Source: Scedosporium boydii (lineage: Eukaryota; Ascomycota; Sordariomycetes; Microascales; Microascaceae). From it: DNA of 64,000 nucleotides. Where the stretch lies: assembly GCA_002221725.1 (NCBI GenBank), contig NJFT01000071.1:62001-126000 (forward strand), in the 5' to 3' direction. The notes beneath the pieces are model-generated. The model was given only the letters and a program-made list of their open reading frames with translations. It was not told the origin of the DNA and ran no database searches. Both the position numbers and the translations under genes were made by a program. Shown piece by piece: positions 11,235 to 23,155 of this stretch. Position 1 is the stretch's first letter, and every line of letters begins with the position of its first letter.

Positions 11235-12181
11235 CCGTTGCTTATCACGGCAGTTCAATATCAACGCGTTGAACCATTTGGTTTTCTCACGGCTTAAGGA
11301 CTTACTTGTCGGACGCCGGGAAGAAAGGCCCTCTTATTTGTACATACTTGTCTCTCGCTTTATTTTCGAGCCGCATCGAATCTTCCGTTGCGCCTATTCA
11401 TACGCGTTAGAGACGTTTTGTTGAATTTAACCTTTATCTTTTGGCCCAATGTCACAAACATTATCATCCGTGAGGTGCATGCATTATGACTTCATTCCTG
11501 GATTTCCGGGGTTGTCTTAGAGAGAATTGAGGGTGTACAATCAAGATGACCCATATTGCTCACGGGCCGGAGAGGCCGGAAGTTGCTCTAAGGATGATGT
11601 AACAAGAAATGAGACTTTGTGGATAGGAGTAAGCATTGCCTAATAGATTGCCCTGGAGAGTGCACCAGGCTGGGGGATAATGTCGAGAAGAGCTCCAAGT
11701 CACGATCCGCCTTCGGCCGGCCGTTCCTTGTCGATATAGTACATAGATACGTTCCCGGTGACCCGATCAAGACATTTACCGTCGCAATCTGCCAAAGAAA
11801 AAAATCGTATTTTTGAACGTATTGAGCTTTGATGCCACCGCTGGCGAATTGATTATTCCAATCTCTCTGGCTTTGCCAGCCATCTGGCCGGTGAATCTCG
11901 GGGGCGGAGGGGAGGAGAAGCTGTCAAGGCACCGAGCACTGCCACGATCTCAGAAAGCCTCTGCTCCAGTTGTAATAAGGTAGGCTTCACGGCTTTCGTT
12001 ACGTTTTGGAAGGCTCAATGAAGTCCTGGCGGAAGAGTCCGATGTAGACCGCGGAGAGCGGGAAGTCTAGATACCGTACCACCAAAAGCCATCTGATGGG
12101 ACAGCTCTATCCGTTCACAGCGCCTGCGAATCTCCTTATCCCAAACTAGGCTGTGAAATTCGACTGCTTCTAATAGAATTG
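11235..12181. other. Convergent intergenic, no gene seen
   Basis: The region lies between the 3' ends of the GH2 gene and the F-box/ankyrin gene. It holds only short frames and presumably both 3' untranslated regions. Confidence 0.55.
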
Positions 12182-13908
12182 TCACAACGGCGGCATTGTG
12201 TTGAATAGGTATTCACTCTCTTCCTGAATAGACCGCACCCAATGTACGCGGGGGTTTTCGGCAATTCCCATCCGGCCAAGCTCCGCAGCCATCGAGTCCA
12301 GTCCGAACAACTGGGCAAGACCCATAGCTAAAGCACCGGGGTGGCGGCTCTCGTCCTCCAGCACAGCTCCCTTTTCAAGTAGGTAGTGAAGCAAGTCTAT
12401 GTCCTCCTGCAAGACTGCCGTGGCAAGGGGCGGCGGGGACCCCAGGTTCACGTCGGCACCATAATCGACCAAAAGTTTCGCAATCCTTCTGTGGCCTTTG
12501 CGAATCGCTCGATTCAGGTAGGGGCGGTCGTTTGGGTCGACACCGTTGTCTAACAAGAACTGGACAACCTCCAACGACCCGGCAGATACGGCTCCAGCCA
12601 GCGCCAAGCTCATGATTTCCGCGCGGTCCAAGACGGGAGGCCCGCTCTTTGACTGCCCCCAAAAGCCCGTACGATCGTCTAACAAAGCGTCGGTGTGGAC
12701 GAAGTAGTCGATGAGAGTAGGATGTCCGCACCCACCTGCACGCGAAGTTCTCCATCGCGTCCCTTGTATATTTGTTTGCACGAATAGTGGGATCGGCTTG
12801 AATGGGAATCGAGGTCCGGTCGCATGATCATACTCCCTAGCGATAACGCTGTACGACTCATCAAGGATTTTGTAAACACGGCAATAACTATCGACAGAGG
12901 GGCAATACTGGGCGATTGATTTGAGGCTGTCGACATGTGGTATCCATGAGTCGTTCTCGTCATGCTCATCGAGAGTGGATTGGAATAACTTTGCATTATG
13001 AGCTTGGCATGCCCGTGCAAGTAGCGAAACGGCTACTTCGCTCAATAATCCCCTTGAATTCCCACCAGCGTTCAAGTGCAGGAGACGTATGATGTCAACG
13101 TTTCCACGCTCGGCCGCCAGCCTAAGGCGGGTCGATAGTTTTGAAGCTTGCAAAGCACTATCCCCAGAATCCTGCTTCTCTTCCGCCAAGAGTTGACGAG
13201 TCATCTCAATGTCCTGCAGCCAGATGGCGGCATCGAGGAGATCGCCTCTGAAGTCCTCAAAATTCCAGGACCCGTCGTCTACAGCATCAAGCAGGTGCGT
13301 TCTCTTTTCCCAGTCTGCCTTGAGGATGTCCAGAGCCGCAACCTGCTCCAAGTAGGCAAGCACATCGTCCGCGAGGCCAGTATTGGTTGGTCCTACTCTC
13401 GAATCACATAAGTGTTGAGCTAATCGGAGAAGGTAGGTGACCTTCCGAGCCTCATCAGCTGTACGCGCCTTCCCCTTGATCATGTGATGGGCAAGATACC
13501 TCGCGACGAGAGGTAGCCATACTGGTTGGCAAAACTGAGCGCTAGTCTGCCAAATGTTGCTACGCGTCGACAGCACTGTTAAATGATGAGGGAGGACGGC
13601 GTGGTCTAGGATATCGGTGTGCAGGATAGCATCTGTCGTATAGCGTTCGAAGATCCCTGTTCCTAGGATCAGCCCCCTGTTCGAAGTGAAGAGACGAGAT
13701 GAGGAGTATCTTCTCAAGGACGCTTACGGTTAACAAGTCGTAATCTCACGGCTCTTCGATAACTGCGAGCACTAATAGCATAGGAGAATATGTTATTCAA
13801 CACTTCTGGAGGGAGAGACAATATGTGCGGCGACATTCTTGCGAAGGGACCGACGCGGTCTTGGACAGAGGTGACGTGTACGTTGTCATCCCACCTGGAC
13901 ATTGGCAT
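12182..13908 (-). CDS. F-box and ankyrin-repeat protein
   Basis: Likely a substrate adaptor of an SCF ubiquitin ligase, or an orphan of the large fungal F-box/ankyrin group. There are two exons with an intron at 13663-13727 (GTAAGC...CTAG), and the product is 553 aa with closing phases. The join gives LVNRTGIFERY, a normal continuation of an F-box-like helix. Residues 25-60 carry the F-box-like motif ILSLPPEVLNNIFSYAI. The middle is alpha-helical and divergent. The C-terminal 150 residues contain ankyrin repeats (SLEVVQFLLDNGVDPNDRP, GHRRIAKLLVDYGADVN, DIDLLHYLLEKGAV). An ATG at codon 25 is an alternative start, just before the F-box. No signal peptide; cytosolic or nuclear. Confidence 0.82.
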
Positions 13909-14663
13909 AGCTGCGCAGAAACAAGATGTCGGTTAAATGCTGCTAGAATCCAAGGTTGAAACCCCTGCATTAAACAACACCAAACCCAACTTCCACCCGG
14001 AGAATCATGAGCTAGCCGAGAGAAAGACAACGGATATTTTTGGAGTGGTAACGTCCGATAAATGACCTAGTCACTTTGGATGAAGCTCGCTTTCTGGGGC
14101 AAATATTCAAACTGACATCTTACCTCCTCATTGTGACAAACCCATCAGCTGCAAGTCATAAAAATACCCGACTATATCCCCATTATTCGAATGCACCCCT
14201 CAGATATCTAGTACGTTCCTCCTATTTCACCCCGTTTCTCACTTACCCCCCGATGGGACGTCCCTCCCCAGAGAGCCTTCGTCCACCGCCCAAGTCTTCG
14301 TCCGAGTCTGAGCCCGAACCCGACCCGGACCCCGACCCGGAACTTGACCCAGAATCTGGCACCGTGCCGGATCCGGAGCTTGAAGAACTAGATCCAGGAG
14401 ACTCTCCACCCACGCAGCCTCCATTGACACACGTTTGGCCCTGCTCACACTACACAGGGGAGAACGATTAGACTGTGTGCTAGCATAATCTGATCATAGA
14501 TGGAAACGGTGAGAGAGACGAACCTTCTCAAAACACTTTCCACAGTTATTCACGTCCGATTTGGTATCGCCGCAACTATGAGTATCAACCATCAGCCATA
14601 ATCCCATCTCAATGTGTCAAACCCGTTCTGATGTTAGTAAAACAGGGCTATGGCAAGGGCAGC
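13909..14663. other. Intergenic with an acidic Pro/Asp/Glu-rich open frame
   Basis: A + strand frame from 14253 to 14471 encodes about 72 residues dominated by EP, DP and PD pairs. It has no signal peptide and no known domain. The low-complexity DNA (ccngac repeats) explains the open frame on both strands, so I do not call a gene. Confidence 0.4.
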
Positions 14664-17600
14664 TTACTCTATTCCCTCTGTAGGGTAGTCGAGTGTATTC
14701 TTGCATATCTCATCCCATCCCACTGCCGAAGAGGCGTCAAGACCACTAATCGCCTGTATCCGAGTTCGTGCGCCGTCTTCCAGGTTCGAGAATACGTTGG
14801 GGTCTTTCGTCAATTCCCGAGAATAATCGATTAGGGACTGCCTTGCATGCTTGATTCCCTTATCATACATGATTCTGAACCAATCCATGTGTGCCGTGGA
14901 ATGCCGGGTGCCTGCCGGTTTTTGTGCGTTGGTCTTGTCCAAGTTCGACCTAAAGTGCCACGTAGGCAACAGATCAGTACTCATTTACTCTTGGAGCCGA
15001 GGAGAGATGGGACGCAAGAAGCCGCAGGGGGAACTCACAGAACCTCATTGATAGAAATCAGAGTATTGCTCAACTGACGCTGCGTCTCCTCGCGCTCCAT
15101 GTACTTGCAAACGGAAACAAGTCTCCCGATAGAGCAAACCTTTTGCTCTGGTGTCCTTGTGCTGAATTTTTTATCAATTGTTTGACTGGCGAACATCTAG
15201 AATGAGACAAGTTGTCAGAGCACTAGAAAGCTTGAGAAGAAAGATTGCCAAGTCACAGAGGGCCGAACTCACTCGAAATTTAATGCCATTCTCGTTCAGT
15301 GGCAGGACCGTCATGGTCTTAGCGTAGTTCAACTTCGTTCCAATCTCGGATAACATTTGGTCGGCCGGGGATCCGGGAGCGGGTGTCTTAGTGATATTAA
15401 AGATGTTCTGGACATTGTTGCACTGCATGCCGAGGTTGGTTGCGAGGTAGTTCCAGAACTCTAGGAGCCAATTTCCTTCGTAGACGTGTTCCGCTGTGCT
15501 TCTGTCAGTATGTACCATTGTTTGTGTATGGCAGGGTATCCGGAGTGTGCGTGTCGGTAGTAGACATGAGAAGATTGCCGTCACATACCAGACCATTTCC
15601 ACCCATTTTCGTTCGTGTCCAGAACCCCCCAATCCCCAGGTACAACGTTCCACTTGCCCACTGCGCATTTGCTGGCCGTGCATGGCAGCAATGGCACCAT
15701 AATGGGAACAACTCCCGCTGCATTCCTCATCGCCGTTGGGCCAGGGTAAGGCTTGAGTTGAACTTCTACCGTCGCCGCGGGGTTGCATTTCCACTTCAGG
15801 ACTCTGTTTGATGCGCGACGAGCCAACCAATTCATATCCCTCCTAGAAGTGCCAGCTTCATTGGCGTCATCAGCCCCGTCGATCTCGGCAGACCACCACT
15901 CCATCTCGTCAGGGTCATCCTCGTCGGGGACGTCGACATCGCAAGACGCGCCAGAGGAAAAGCATTCATCCCCGAGGGGATACAGATTGGGGTAATCGAG
16001 GAATGGCTTGCTGACGAGGACCTTGTCTGTGCTGTCGATGCCGGTAGCACGGCGTGCAACGATTGGCAGATGTGAGATATCCTTCGCTATTTCCAGTGGG
16101 ATCTTCTCCGCTTCTCGCAGAAAAATGACTTTTCCCTTCTCAAGATCTGGCAGGGATGCAGATTTTAGTCTCTGGACGATTTGGGCACTCAGCTCTGTGC
16201 CGAGGTCGGCGTGGACGTTGACACCCGACGACGGGCCAGTGTCCTCTGGACAGAAACCGTTGGGATCTGATACCACGATTAACATTAGCATTAAGCCCCA
16301 AACGTCGCAAAAACTGTACAGCTATGGGAACAGGCTATCATTGTACGCGTCTGTGACAGGCTTCCACCAGAGGGCCAAACCAGCAAGAAAAGCAAAAGAC
16401 ACCTACCAAAGCCGCTTGTGATGTTGAGGTTAATTTCGACGAATTTCCAAGCCAGGCCGGCAGTCAGGCCCATCTGGTCTAACACAGACACAAGTCAGCA
16501 ATTCCCTTTCACAGGAAGGAACGAAATCGAGTTCCACGAATCTCACCAAAGACAACAACGCCAAACCCGGGTGCAACTTCAAGATAAAGACTAACTCGTG
16601 CAGCCAGGTCGGCATCGAGCTTCAACGGCTGCACTTCAAACTCGGGAATCCAGCCGTTAATTCCGGTATTAGCGAATGATAAAATATCGAGTCTCGCCAC
16701 TGAGCTCTCCGGAATCCTCGCCGTGGCTCCCGTCGTAAGCTTCGCCGAGCCTTCGATGGATTCAAGGGCGACTCCAGCCACCAGCCTACTGTAGGGACCG
16801 AGATTTAGGAGCTTTGGAATTGTCCAGCCGCCGGGGAGTGGTATATCCCTGATGTTGAATTCTTTCTGTAGGTCTCCAATGCCTAGATTGTTTGGGAATT
16901 TAAGGGCTCCAGAGAGGAGGAACTCGAGGTTGACGTCAACGTGGACGTCCCGGGGCACGAGGGATACATCGAATCTCGTAAGACCCTCAAAGACACCGCC
17001 CTCGATATGCCCTTCATATTCAAGATGGCCGTGAAGACCGCAGTTGACGCAATTTGCCTCAAAATTCGCATGGTTTGTGCTCCCTGGAGTTGGGTCGCGA
17101 ACTGGGAAATTAACGATTTGCCCCGAAAAGTCCGCCTCCAAGTCCACCCTGAATTGCGTATCGAGAGCATATCTCTTCATCTTCTGAAAAGTTTGGGTTC
17201 CAGCATTGCCGAAATCCACACCGTAGGCATACGTGATATCGGTCCACTCCTTCTTCTCCGCCTCTAGCCGGATTGTCAAGGTCGAAGTGTCAAAAGTCGC
17301 CGAGCTAACAAGCCATGGATCCCGATCGTCGCCGGACTTGCAAGCCACGGGATCTCCTACCAGGACGAAAGCACGATCGGCAGCTTGATTCACCCAGTCC
17401 CAAGTTTGCACGGCGCGATCAAAGACTGGGCGGTGCTCAAATTGGAGAACCGTGGTGCTTGCGCATTCTATTGCTGCGAGGCCCGAGGTGAATCTCTCCA
17501 TATCGATGATTTTCTGTCCTGGGTAAGGGGTAATGCGGATGGAGACGATAGCTTGGGCATCGCCCGTAGTGCCTGGTGCGGTAATAAAGACTTATCAGCG

Positions 17601-18018
17601 AGATACATCCGTATTCCATCAATAATCAATACTCAATATTCGCCCTACCGTCAGGGGTGGTCCACGCCAGCTCCTCCTCATCTTGGAGGTCCACAACTAT
17701 GCATGTTTTGACACGGTCTCCATTTCCTGTCTCTCCGTGATGCCCATGGCCTCCGTCGCCGTGTTTCCCACCATGAGTGCCATTGTGATGACTCCATTGG
17801 TCTTCACCTTTTCCTTTTCTTTCTCCATGAGGATGACCGGCGAGACGGCGATGAGGCTTGCAGGCTTCTACTTCGCTATTACCTCTCTTCTCGAGAGAGT
17901 CATGCAGAGAAGTTAGATGCCGGGAAAGGGGTCGCAGAATGATCGGTTCATGTGCTGCCGCAAGCTGGGCGAAGGCAAGGGCTAGGACCAAGAAGGTGCC
18001 CAAGCTGACTCTTGCCAT
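14664..18018 (-). CDS. Large secreted protein with DUF7029/DUF7223-like domains
   Basis: A 936-residue secreted or surface protein of unknown function. It has seven exons; introns are 17573-17648, 16479-16546, 16267-16406, 15494-15588, 15197-15272 and 14950-15038, all GT-AG with phases that close on the TAA at 14664. A signal peptide (MARVSLGTFLVLALAFAQLAAA) comes first, then a His/Gly-rich stretch. The next block (WDWVNQAADRAFVLVGD) matches the DUF7029 style seen in the paralogue at 38349-39847. A beta-rich DUF7223-like region follows. The last 300 residues are different: Cys-containing, with EHVYEGNWLLEFW near residue 700. That motif resembles C-terminal regions of fungal GH18/killer-toxin-like chitinases, but no GH18 catalytic motif is present. 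The C-terminal role is unknown. Confidence 0.8.
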
Positions 18019-18402
18019 GGTCACTTTGAGGTGGCACGTGTCGTAAATGAGGCAGATTATCTTTCTTATTTCAGAATATAAACGATGTTTGATAGATTTG
18101 GACACGAAGTGGCTACGGTTGCATGTCCCTCTCAAGGGAAACGGTCGCCATTTATATGCTAGTTTGCTAGTATCATATTGAAGAGCTTCGCGGACATCGC
18201 CATTACGGACTCCAGATGAATCAATCAGGCAATAAGTGAAGTAGATCAACTGCAATGCCTCCAATGTTTTTCCTAACTGTACCGGCATTGCATGTACTTC
18301 GTACGACTTAGGCACAGCGGCGACCGAGCTAACAATATATTGCATGGGAGGAGACGGGTTCATTGGCGGCTTCGAATCATAAGATTCCAAAAACTCATTC
18401 CG
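18019..18402. other. Promoter region of the 936-residue secreted protein
   Basis: No coding signal. A GTACTTCGTAC copy of the dispersed intergenic motif lies at 18294-18304. The region upstream of 18018 on the minus strand should hold the promoter. Confidence 0.5.
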
Positions 18403-19072
18403 TTACCATCTCATTGGGTTGGACGTCCGCGGCAGCCTCGTCAAGCTAGAGCCACAATTCCGACTTTGGGCATTATAGGCTTGGCATGACCTGTCAACAA
18501 ACTTTGCATCGCAACCGATTTATGATCAGTAAAAATACGATTATAAACTTACGCATACGGAGTCCGGCGCTGGTAAATACGCATAGCCAGCTCTTCGCTC
18601 GTCGACAAAAATGATTCCTGAAGCGGTTGCTCGTGGTGTGAGTCCCATGCCAACTTACTGGTGGCATCCAGGCACTCCAGGGCCGAAATAGGCCCACAAG
18701 TCTCAGCGTTGAGACCTAAAGTGGAAATATGCAATTTAGCCATCTCAACTGCAGCAACATCGAGAAGCCCCATTGAACGAACCATGTACCATGTCTAAAA
18801 ATCGAAATGCGAGGTTCAAAACACAGGATAAGTACCCCAGCAGTTGTCGTGATGTCGAATGCGGAAAGATCCTTCGAGTCTAAGATTACATAGGGCAAGA
18901 TCACCCTCTTCCCCGAGATGTCCGAATTAAGAAACCTTTTAGCTCCGTCATCGCAAGCAACAATCATCCATTTGGCCCGTCCCGTTGCTCCGCCCTGGTT
19001 GGCCGCGTCAGAATCAGCAATCGCGTGTTCCTGAGGAGTGACGTCATGGTACTTGGAGTGACCCACTCGATT
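18403..19072 (-). CDS. Uncertain spliced gene, 5' end unresolved
   Basis: Three segments join in phase on the minus strand: about 19072-18836, 18794-18553 and 18490-18403. The proposed introns are 18795-18835 (41 bp, very short) and 18491-18552 (GTAAGT...ACAG). The product would read through ISGKRVILPYVILDSKD, MGLLDVAAVEMAKLHIS and STSEELAMRIYQRR, which look coding in composition. No ATG begins the first segment: it opens after an in-frame stop with a possible acceptor at 19073-19074, so an upstream exon is missing. No family is recognised. It may be a real small gene or a decaying one, and it lies close to the divergent gene at 19219. Confidence 0.35.
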
Positions 19073-19218
19073 CTGTTATTTCTCTCCATCATTGATGTCA
19101 TGATCAAGATATCCTGGAGAAGATATATAATTAAGTCAAATCAGTCGACATTTAAGACCTGCGGACTCTCTTTACCCTTTCACCTTTACAATATACACAG
19201 CACGCAGCACCTTTAACG

Positions 19219-19860
19219 ATGACTTATCCGGATGATTCCTCGTTCCCAAGCTCGGCTTTCGCCGCTTTTCGCAAGTCGCCTCGACAGGAGGACCTCTCCA
19301 GACTCGCCGCAGAGCATCTGAAACATGACCTGACCGAGGGCGATCGCGATATTCTTGCCAAAGCATCTAGTCGGATAAGCACTCGGGCCACGATTGGTTC
19401 GATACTTGGTCTAGGATTGGGAGTTTATATGGCTTACGGGCTACGGAGAGGCCGCGTGGAAATGTTCAACGCTTTCCGAACGGCACGAAAGCCCGTCCAA
19501 GTGACGTTCGCGGACGGCACGACTGGTAGGGGCCACAACCTGCAATGAAGGAGAGGACAGGACAAATAGGAGCTATGCTGACCGTGCATACTTCGTTTAG
19601 AGAAGCTACCTGACCTGACGCGAATAATGCAGCCAACGGCAACGGGCGATGTCCTCACCTACTTGTTGTGTGGTCTCGGGGGCCTCTTCTTTGGCGGTGA
19701 GACGGGATTCTTGGCAGGAACATGGTCCGCGACAAGAGCGATTCGAGAGAATCCCGAGGCCGAGAGGCGCATTGGGGTGGCCTACCGACGGTTCAAGGCC
19801 GACTTCTTGAGGCGGGAGGCAGAGAGGTTGGAAGCAGGCGGCCCAATTGACTTCTTCTAA
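19219..19860 (+). CDS. Conserved-type small membrane protein, two glycine-rich helices
   Basis: The product is 188 aa from two exons; the intron is 19526-19600 (GTAGGG...TTAG), and the join restores ADGTTEKLPDLTRI. The N-terminal 60 residues are hydrophilic and helical. Two hydrophobic, glycine-rich segments follow: TIGSILGLGLGVYMAYGL and YLLCGLGGLFFGGETGFLAG. They have GxxxG spacing suited to helix packing in a membrane. The C-terminal tail is basic and helical (RRIGVAYRRFKADFLRREAERL). This pattern suits a small mitochondrial or other organelle membrane protein, but I cannot name the family. An unspliced reading would stop at 19548 after 109 aa. Confidence 0.75.
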
Positions 19861-20078
19861 ACATTGGCAGATAGGTAGGCGGCTGGAGGGGAGAGTACAC
19901 CAACGAATGCTGCCCTCTGTTCGAAAAGGAATCACCATATGGACGACTATAATGGACTTGATGCACATTCGTCAATGCATTTATGAATATGTATCTGCTC
20001 TAGATGTACATGGGCAATAAAATTAATACAGAAATCAAACGCTCAAATTCTAAATATTGGCCTTAATCTCGTCGCACA

Positions 20079-21136
20079 TTAATAATGGTTATGTGGTGTA
20101 GTTGGCAACTCCGCCGCTTCATGATAATACCTGGGTGTCTCGAGCTCCCTGGGCGGTTCCTGTGGCTTGGGTTCCGCATAGTAATAGTACTGCGGTGCGA
20201 CGGCGGCTTCAGTGCTTTCCGGGGGGGATATCCGTGCTTGCTGTCGCTTCCGGTAAAAGATCCACGCAAAAAGCAAGAGGAGCAGTGCCGCCGCGCCGAT
20301 GCCGACGCCGATTCCAGCCTTGGCGCCCACGGAAAGCCCCGCATCCGTTCCCGTACCACTTGAAGTCGCATCGCTCTGCACAGAGGTTGGGAGCGGTGTC
20401 GTGGCTATTGATCTCGGCGATGTCTCCAGGTTTAGAAGGTCTGTAGATTGGAAATTGATTTGAAACATCGGTGCTAGGGCCGTGACGGTGCGGGTGAAGA
20501 CCGAAGTCAAGACCGAGCCATCTTGTGTGACGGACAGTGTGGCGACATCAGGGAGGGCCTTGAGACCTATGTTGGCCAGTTTTGTGCCGGAACACTGGGC
20601 GGTGAGGATATCAGTTGAGGTGGTCGCCGTGGCGATGCAAGTGTTGCCATTTCGATTTGTACAGGCGTAGCCCCTATGAGACAAGGGCAGTTAGAATTAA
20701 GACCACACACGGGGTAAGAAGGATTTCAGAAGCGAAGGTGAGGATTAATAGCGTAGACTCACTCTGGACAGCATCCTATCGCCGTCTCCCCAAGCCTCAA
20801 CTTAAACTCGATCTCCCAGTCCGATCGACCGCCGTAGACTGCTGTGCAAGCGGAGGTATACCCCGTCGGACAAGCAAGGCCAGGTGAGTAAAAGCCCCAG
20901 CCAACAAAGGGATGCTGTGGCGGTTTCACTCCCGCTGCCGTTGGTGGCCAGCATTCCGCTGCGTCTTGGGGACTTCCTTCTTTATCGCCCGAGACGCTGA
21001 CGCACTGTTGCTGTCTGAAGGCCTCTTGGCACGTTGAACAGGGAATGATGTGAGCGCTACACTGCTCCGGCATGGACCATGTTGTTGTGAGGGGTCCGAG
21101 GAGCTCCCCAGGTCGGTCCGTGAAAGTGAGGTCCAT
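20079..21136 (-). CDS. Single-pass membrane protein with Cys-rich ectodomain
   Basis: A 322-residue protein from two exons, with an intron at 20674-20762 (GTGAGT...ATAG). The N-terminal half is rich in cysteine (CSTC, CGC-spaced pairs, CCPEGYAC) and resembles the ectodomain of many fungal surface sensors. There is no cleavable signal peptide, so the first half probably reaches the outside by the later membrane segment. Residues around 225-250 form a transmembrane helix (AGIGVGIGAAALLLLLFAWIF), followed by a basic stop-transfer KRQQAR. The cytosolic tail is Pro- and Tyr-rich (QYYYYAEPKPQEPP). The role may be cell-wall sensing, inferred from architecture only. Confidence 0.78.
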
Positions 21137-22003
21137 TTTGCGCAGACTTTTCTGCCATCACAATCGGACCGGGGGCGGGACAGGAAGGAGGAAAATAGAG
21201 AAAAAGAAAAAAGAATGGCGTTCTCTGGTCCATCCTCTCCACGAAGAGAGAGACCCAGCCAACATTGTTATACAACCGGCATTGTCAGCCACGATCCTTC
21301 CAAGGGGCTGGCGGCTCTGAAGTCAGCAATGCCTGAATGAACACACCACCCCTGGATTTTACCGTCTAAATTTACACCGGATGGAGATGCTGCTGGGCGC
21401 CATGGGCCGCTATTGGCCGGATGAGCCTGATCTGTGGCAGGGATAAATTCCTGATCCTTTGTGGAACCGATCTCTGGCAAATCAATACCACAGAAAAGGC
21501 GCTGCCAAGCACCTTGGCGGGAAGCGAGTACATGCAAGTACCAATGCTGTCAGTTGGACAAATCATTTCCTTCTAGCGACGCAGTGGAGGGCCAGACACT
21601 GATGCCGCAGTGGTGCATGGGTGGAGTATTCCTTTGTAGATTACTTCGTGAGTGGTCGATATTGTTTTGATCTGGTCTCTGAGACGAAGTACCCAAGGTA
21701 TCTCATGAGGAGTACGAAGTTCTAGTACTTCGTATTTTGGCCACCCGGCCCCGTTCTGGCGAATGAAAATGTAAGGCGCTGGATGTCACTGGACGGACCA
21801 GGGGGTGAGGGAAAATGGCTCCATCCCCCGAGCAGACAACGAATGTGGGAGACACTCCACCAACCTTTTAATTCTTCGAATAAATTGGACGTTTGCGCTT
21901 CAATTTCAGAAGTAATGAGGAGCCCATCCATCGTCGACCTTTTGTCGGGAAAAATTTCGCCTCAAGCTCAGATACCGACAAGCAAAGGCGGCTCCATACA
22001 ACC
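21137..22003. other. Divergent intergenic region with an inverted repeat
   Basis: No gene. An A/G-rich tract covers about 21178-21216. At 21713-21734 the arms tacgaagt and acttcgta form a small inverted repeat separated by six bases. Another acgaagtac lies at 21684-21692. Both promoters of the flanking divergent genes must lie here. Confidence 0.55.
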
Positions 22004-23155
22004 ATGATTAACCGTTCCCTAGGCAGGCCCCTAGTCGGCTGCCTGATCTTCATGATCCTTCTTCTCTTCCTTGTCCCGAATTACGACCGCGCCGCCTCCA
22101 CCATCATCCCTTCGCAGCCAGCGTCATCCCAGAATGACGCTCCTCCGATCGGTTCCACGCCCGCTCCTGCGACGACGCCATCGATACCCGTGGCCAGAGA
22201 TGAAATTCCCAACATTCTCCATTTCGTCTACGTCCTCGCCGATCCGAGCGCCGATCTAGTGTTCCAATTCAAACACTACCTTTCCCTCTACGCCGCCGCC
22301 CATTACTGGAAGCCCGACAAGATCTACCTCCATACAAACGCACGAGAGGAAGCCCTTTCTCGTGCCCGAGCCGGCTCCAGCGGCAAGTGGGGCCGCCTCG
22401 TCTTCGACGTTCCTGGTGTCGTCGTGAATAGCGTCACCGTTCCGACCCATGCGAATAACGGACAAGAGATTAAGAACATCGAGCACAAGTCGGATTTCGT
22501 GCGAGTCAAGACTGTGGCAGATATCGGCGGCATCTACATCGACTTCGATGTTTATGCTCTCCGCGACATCAAGTTGCTACGTGCGACGGGCTTCAAAGCC
22601 ATCGCCGGCAGACAATACGAGGGAAAGATGAACAGCGGCGTTTTCATGGGTGTCAAAGATAGCAAGATGATTCGCCTGTGGATTGAGGGGATGCATGACA
22701 GATATAGTGGCGGATGGACAATACACAGCAACGACGTCCTCACACGCGTGGCCGAGAAGCTGACCAGCGAGCCCGGGGAAGTGCTGATAATGGAACAAAA
22801 CGCATTCGCACCTGGAAGCTGGTATGAAGAGGACGAGCTCGATCTTTGGATGCCGCACGATGACGTGCCCTCAAACCTGGCGAACCGGACTCAAGGCGAC
22901 GCATTACCGAGCTTCTATGAACAGACCTTCGACACGTGGGCGCCGAAGGACAAGGATGACGGGCCTGACTGGGCGAGGGACTGGTCCAGCTCTTACATGC
23001 TCCATGCGTTCGGCCCAAGATTCGTACCGAACCGGGAAAAGTATCCAAAGATTACACCACGATATGTCTTGGACAGGCGGAGCAACTTTGCGAGGGCTTT
23101 GTATCCAATCGCGAAGGAGATGTACGATAAAGGACTGATAGAATTTGACGACTAG
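22004..23155 (+). CDS. GT32-type glycosyltransferase (DXD sugar-binding, Golgi type II)
   Basis: This enzyme would transfer a sugar from a nucleotide donor to glycans in the Golgi. It is a single exon of 383 aa from the ATG at 22004. A short basic N-terminus and one membrane anchor (VGCLIFMILLLFLVP) give type II topology, then a Pro/Ser-rich stem. The catalytic part opens with IPNILHFVYVL and includes SDFVRVKTVADIGGIYIDFD, where D180 and D182 form the DXD motif typical of the Och1/GT32 group (Gly_transf_sug). NSGVFMGVKDS and HSNDVLTRV follow, as in that family. The frame is open further upstream but has no earlier ATG. Donor and acceptor sugars are unknown. Confidence 0.88.
   Translation: MINRSLGRPLVGCLIFMILLLFLVPNYDRAASTIIPSQPASSQNDAPPIGSTPAPATTPSIPVARDEIPNILHFVYVLADPSADLVFQFKHYLSLYAAAHYWKPDKIYLHTNAREEALSRARAGSSGKWGRLVFDVPGVVVNSVTVPTHANNGQEIKNIEHKSDFVRVKTVADIGGIYIDFDVYALRDIKLLRATGFKAIAGRQYEGKMNSGVFMGVKDSKMIRLWIEGMHDRYSGGWTIHSNDVLTRVAEKLTSEPGEVLIMEQNAFAPGSWYEEDELDLWMPHDDVPSNLANRTQGDALPSFYEQTFDTWAPKDKDDGPDWARDWSSSYMLHAFGPRFVPNREKYPKITPRYVLDRRSNFARALYPIAKEMYDKGLIEFDD

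Noticed and set aside
14253..14471. Acidic Pro/Asp/Glu-rich frame
   Set aside because: Low-complexity DNA keeps both strands open; no signal peptide, intron or domain supports a gene.
14664..18018. Several separate minus-strand genes
   Set aside because: Six GT-AG introns join all pieces with matching phases into one 936-residue frame, so one gene is the simpler reading.
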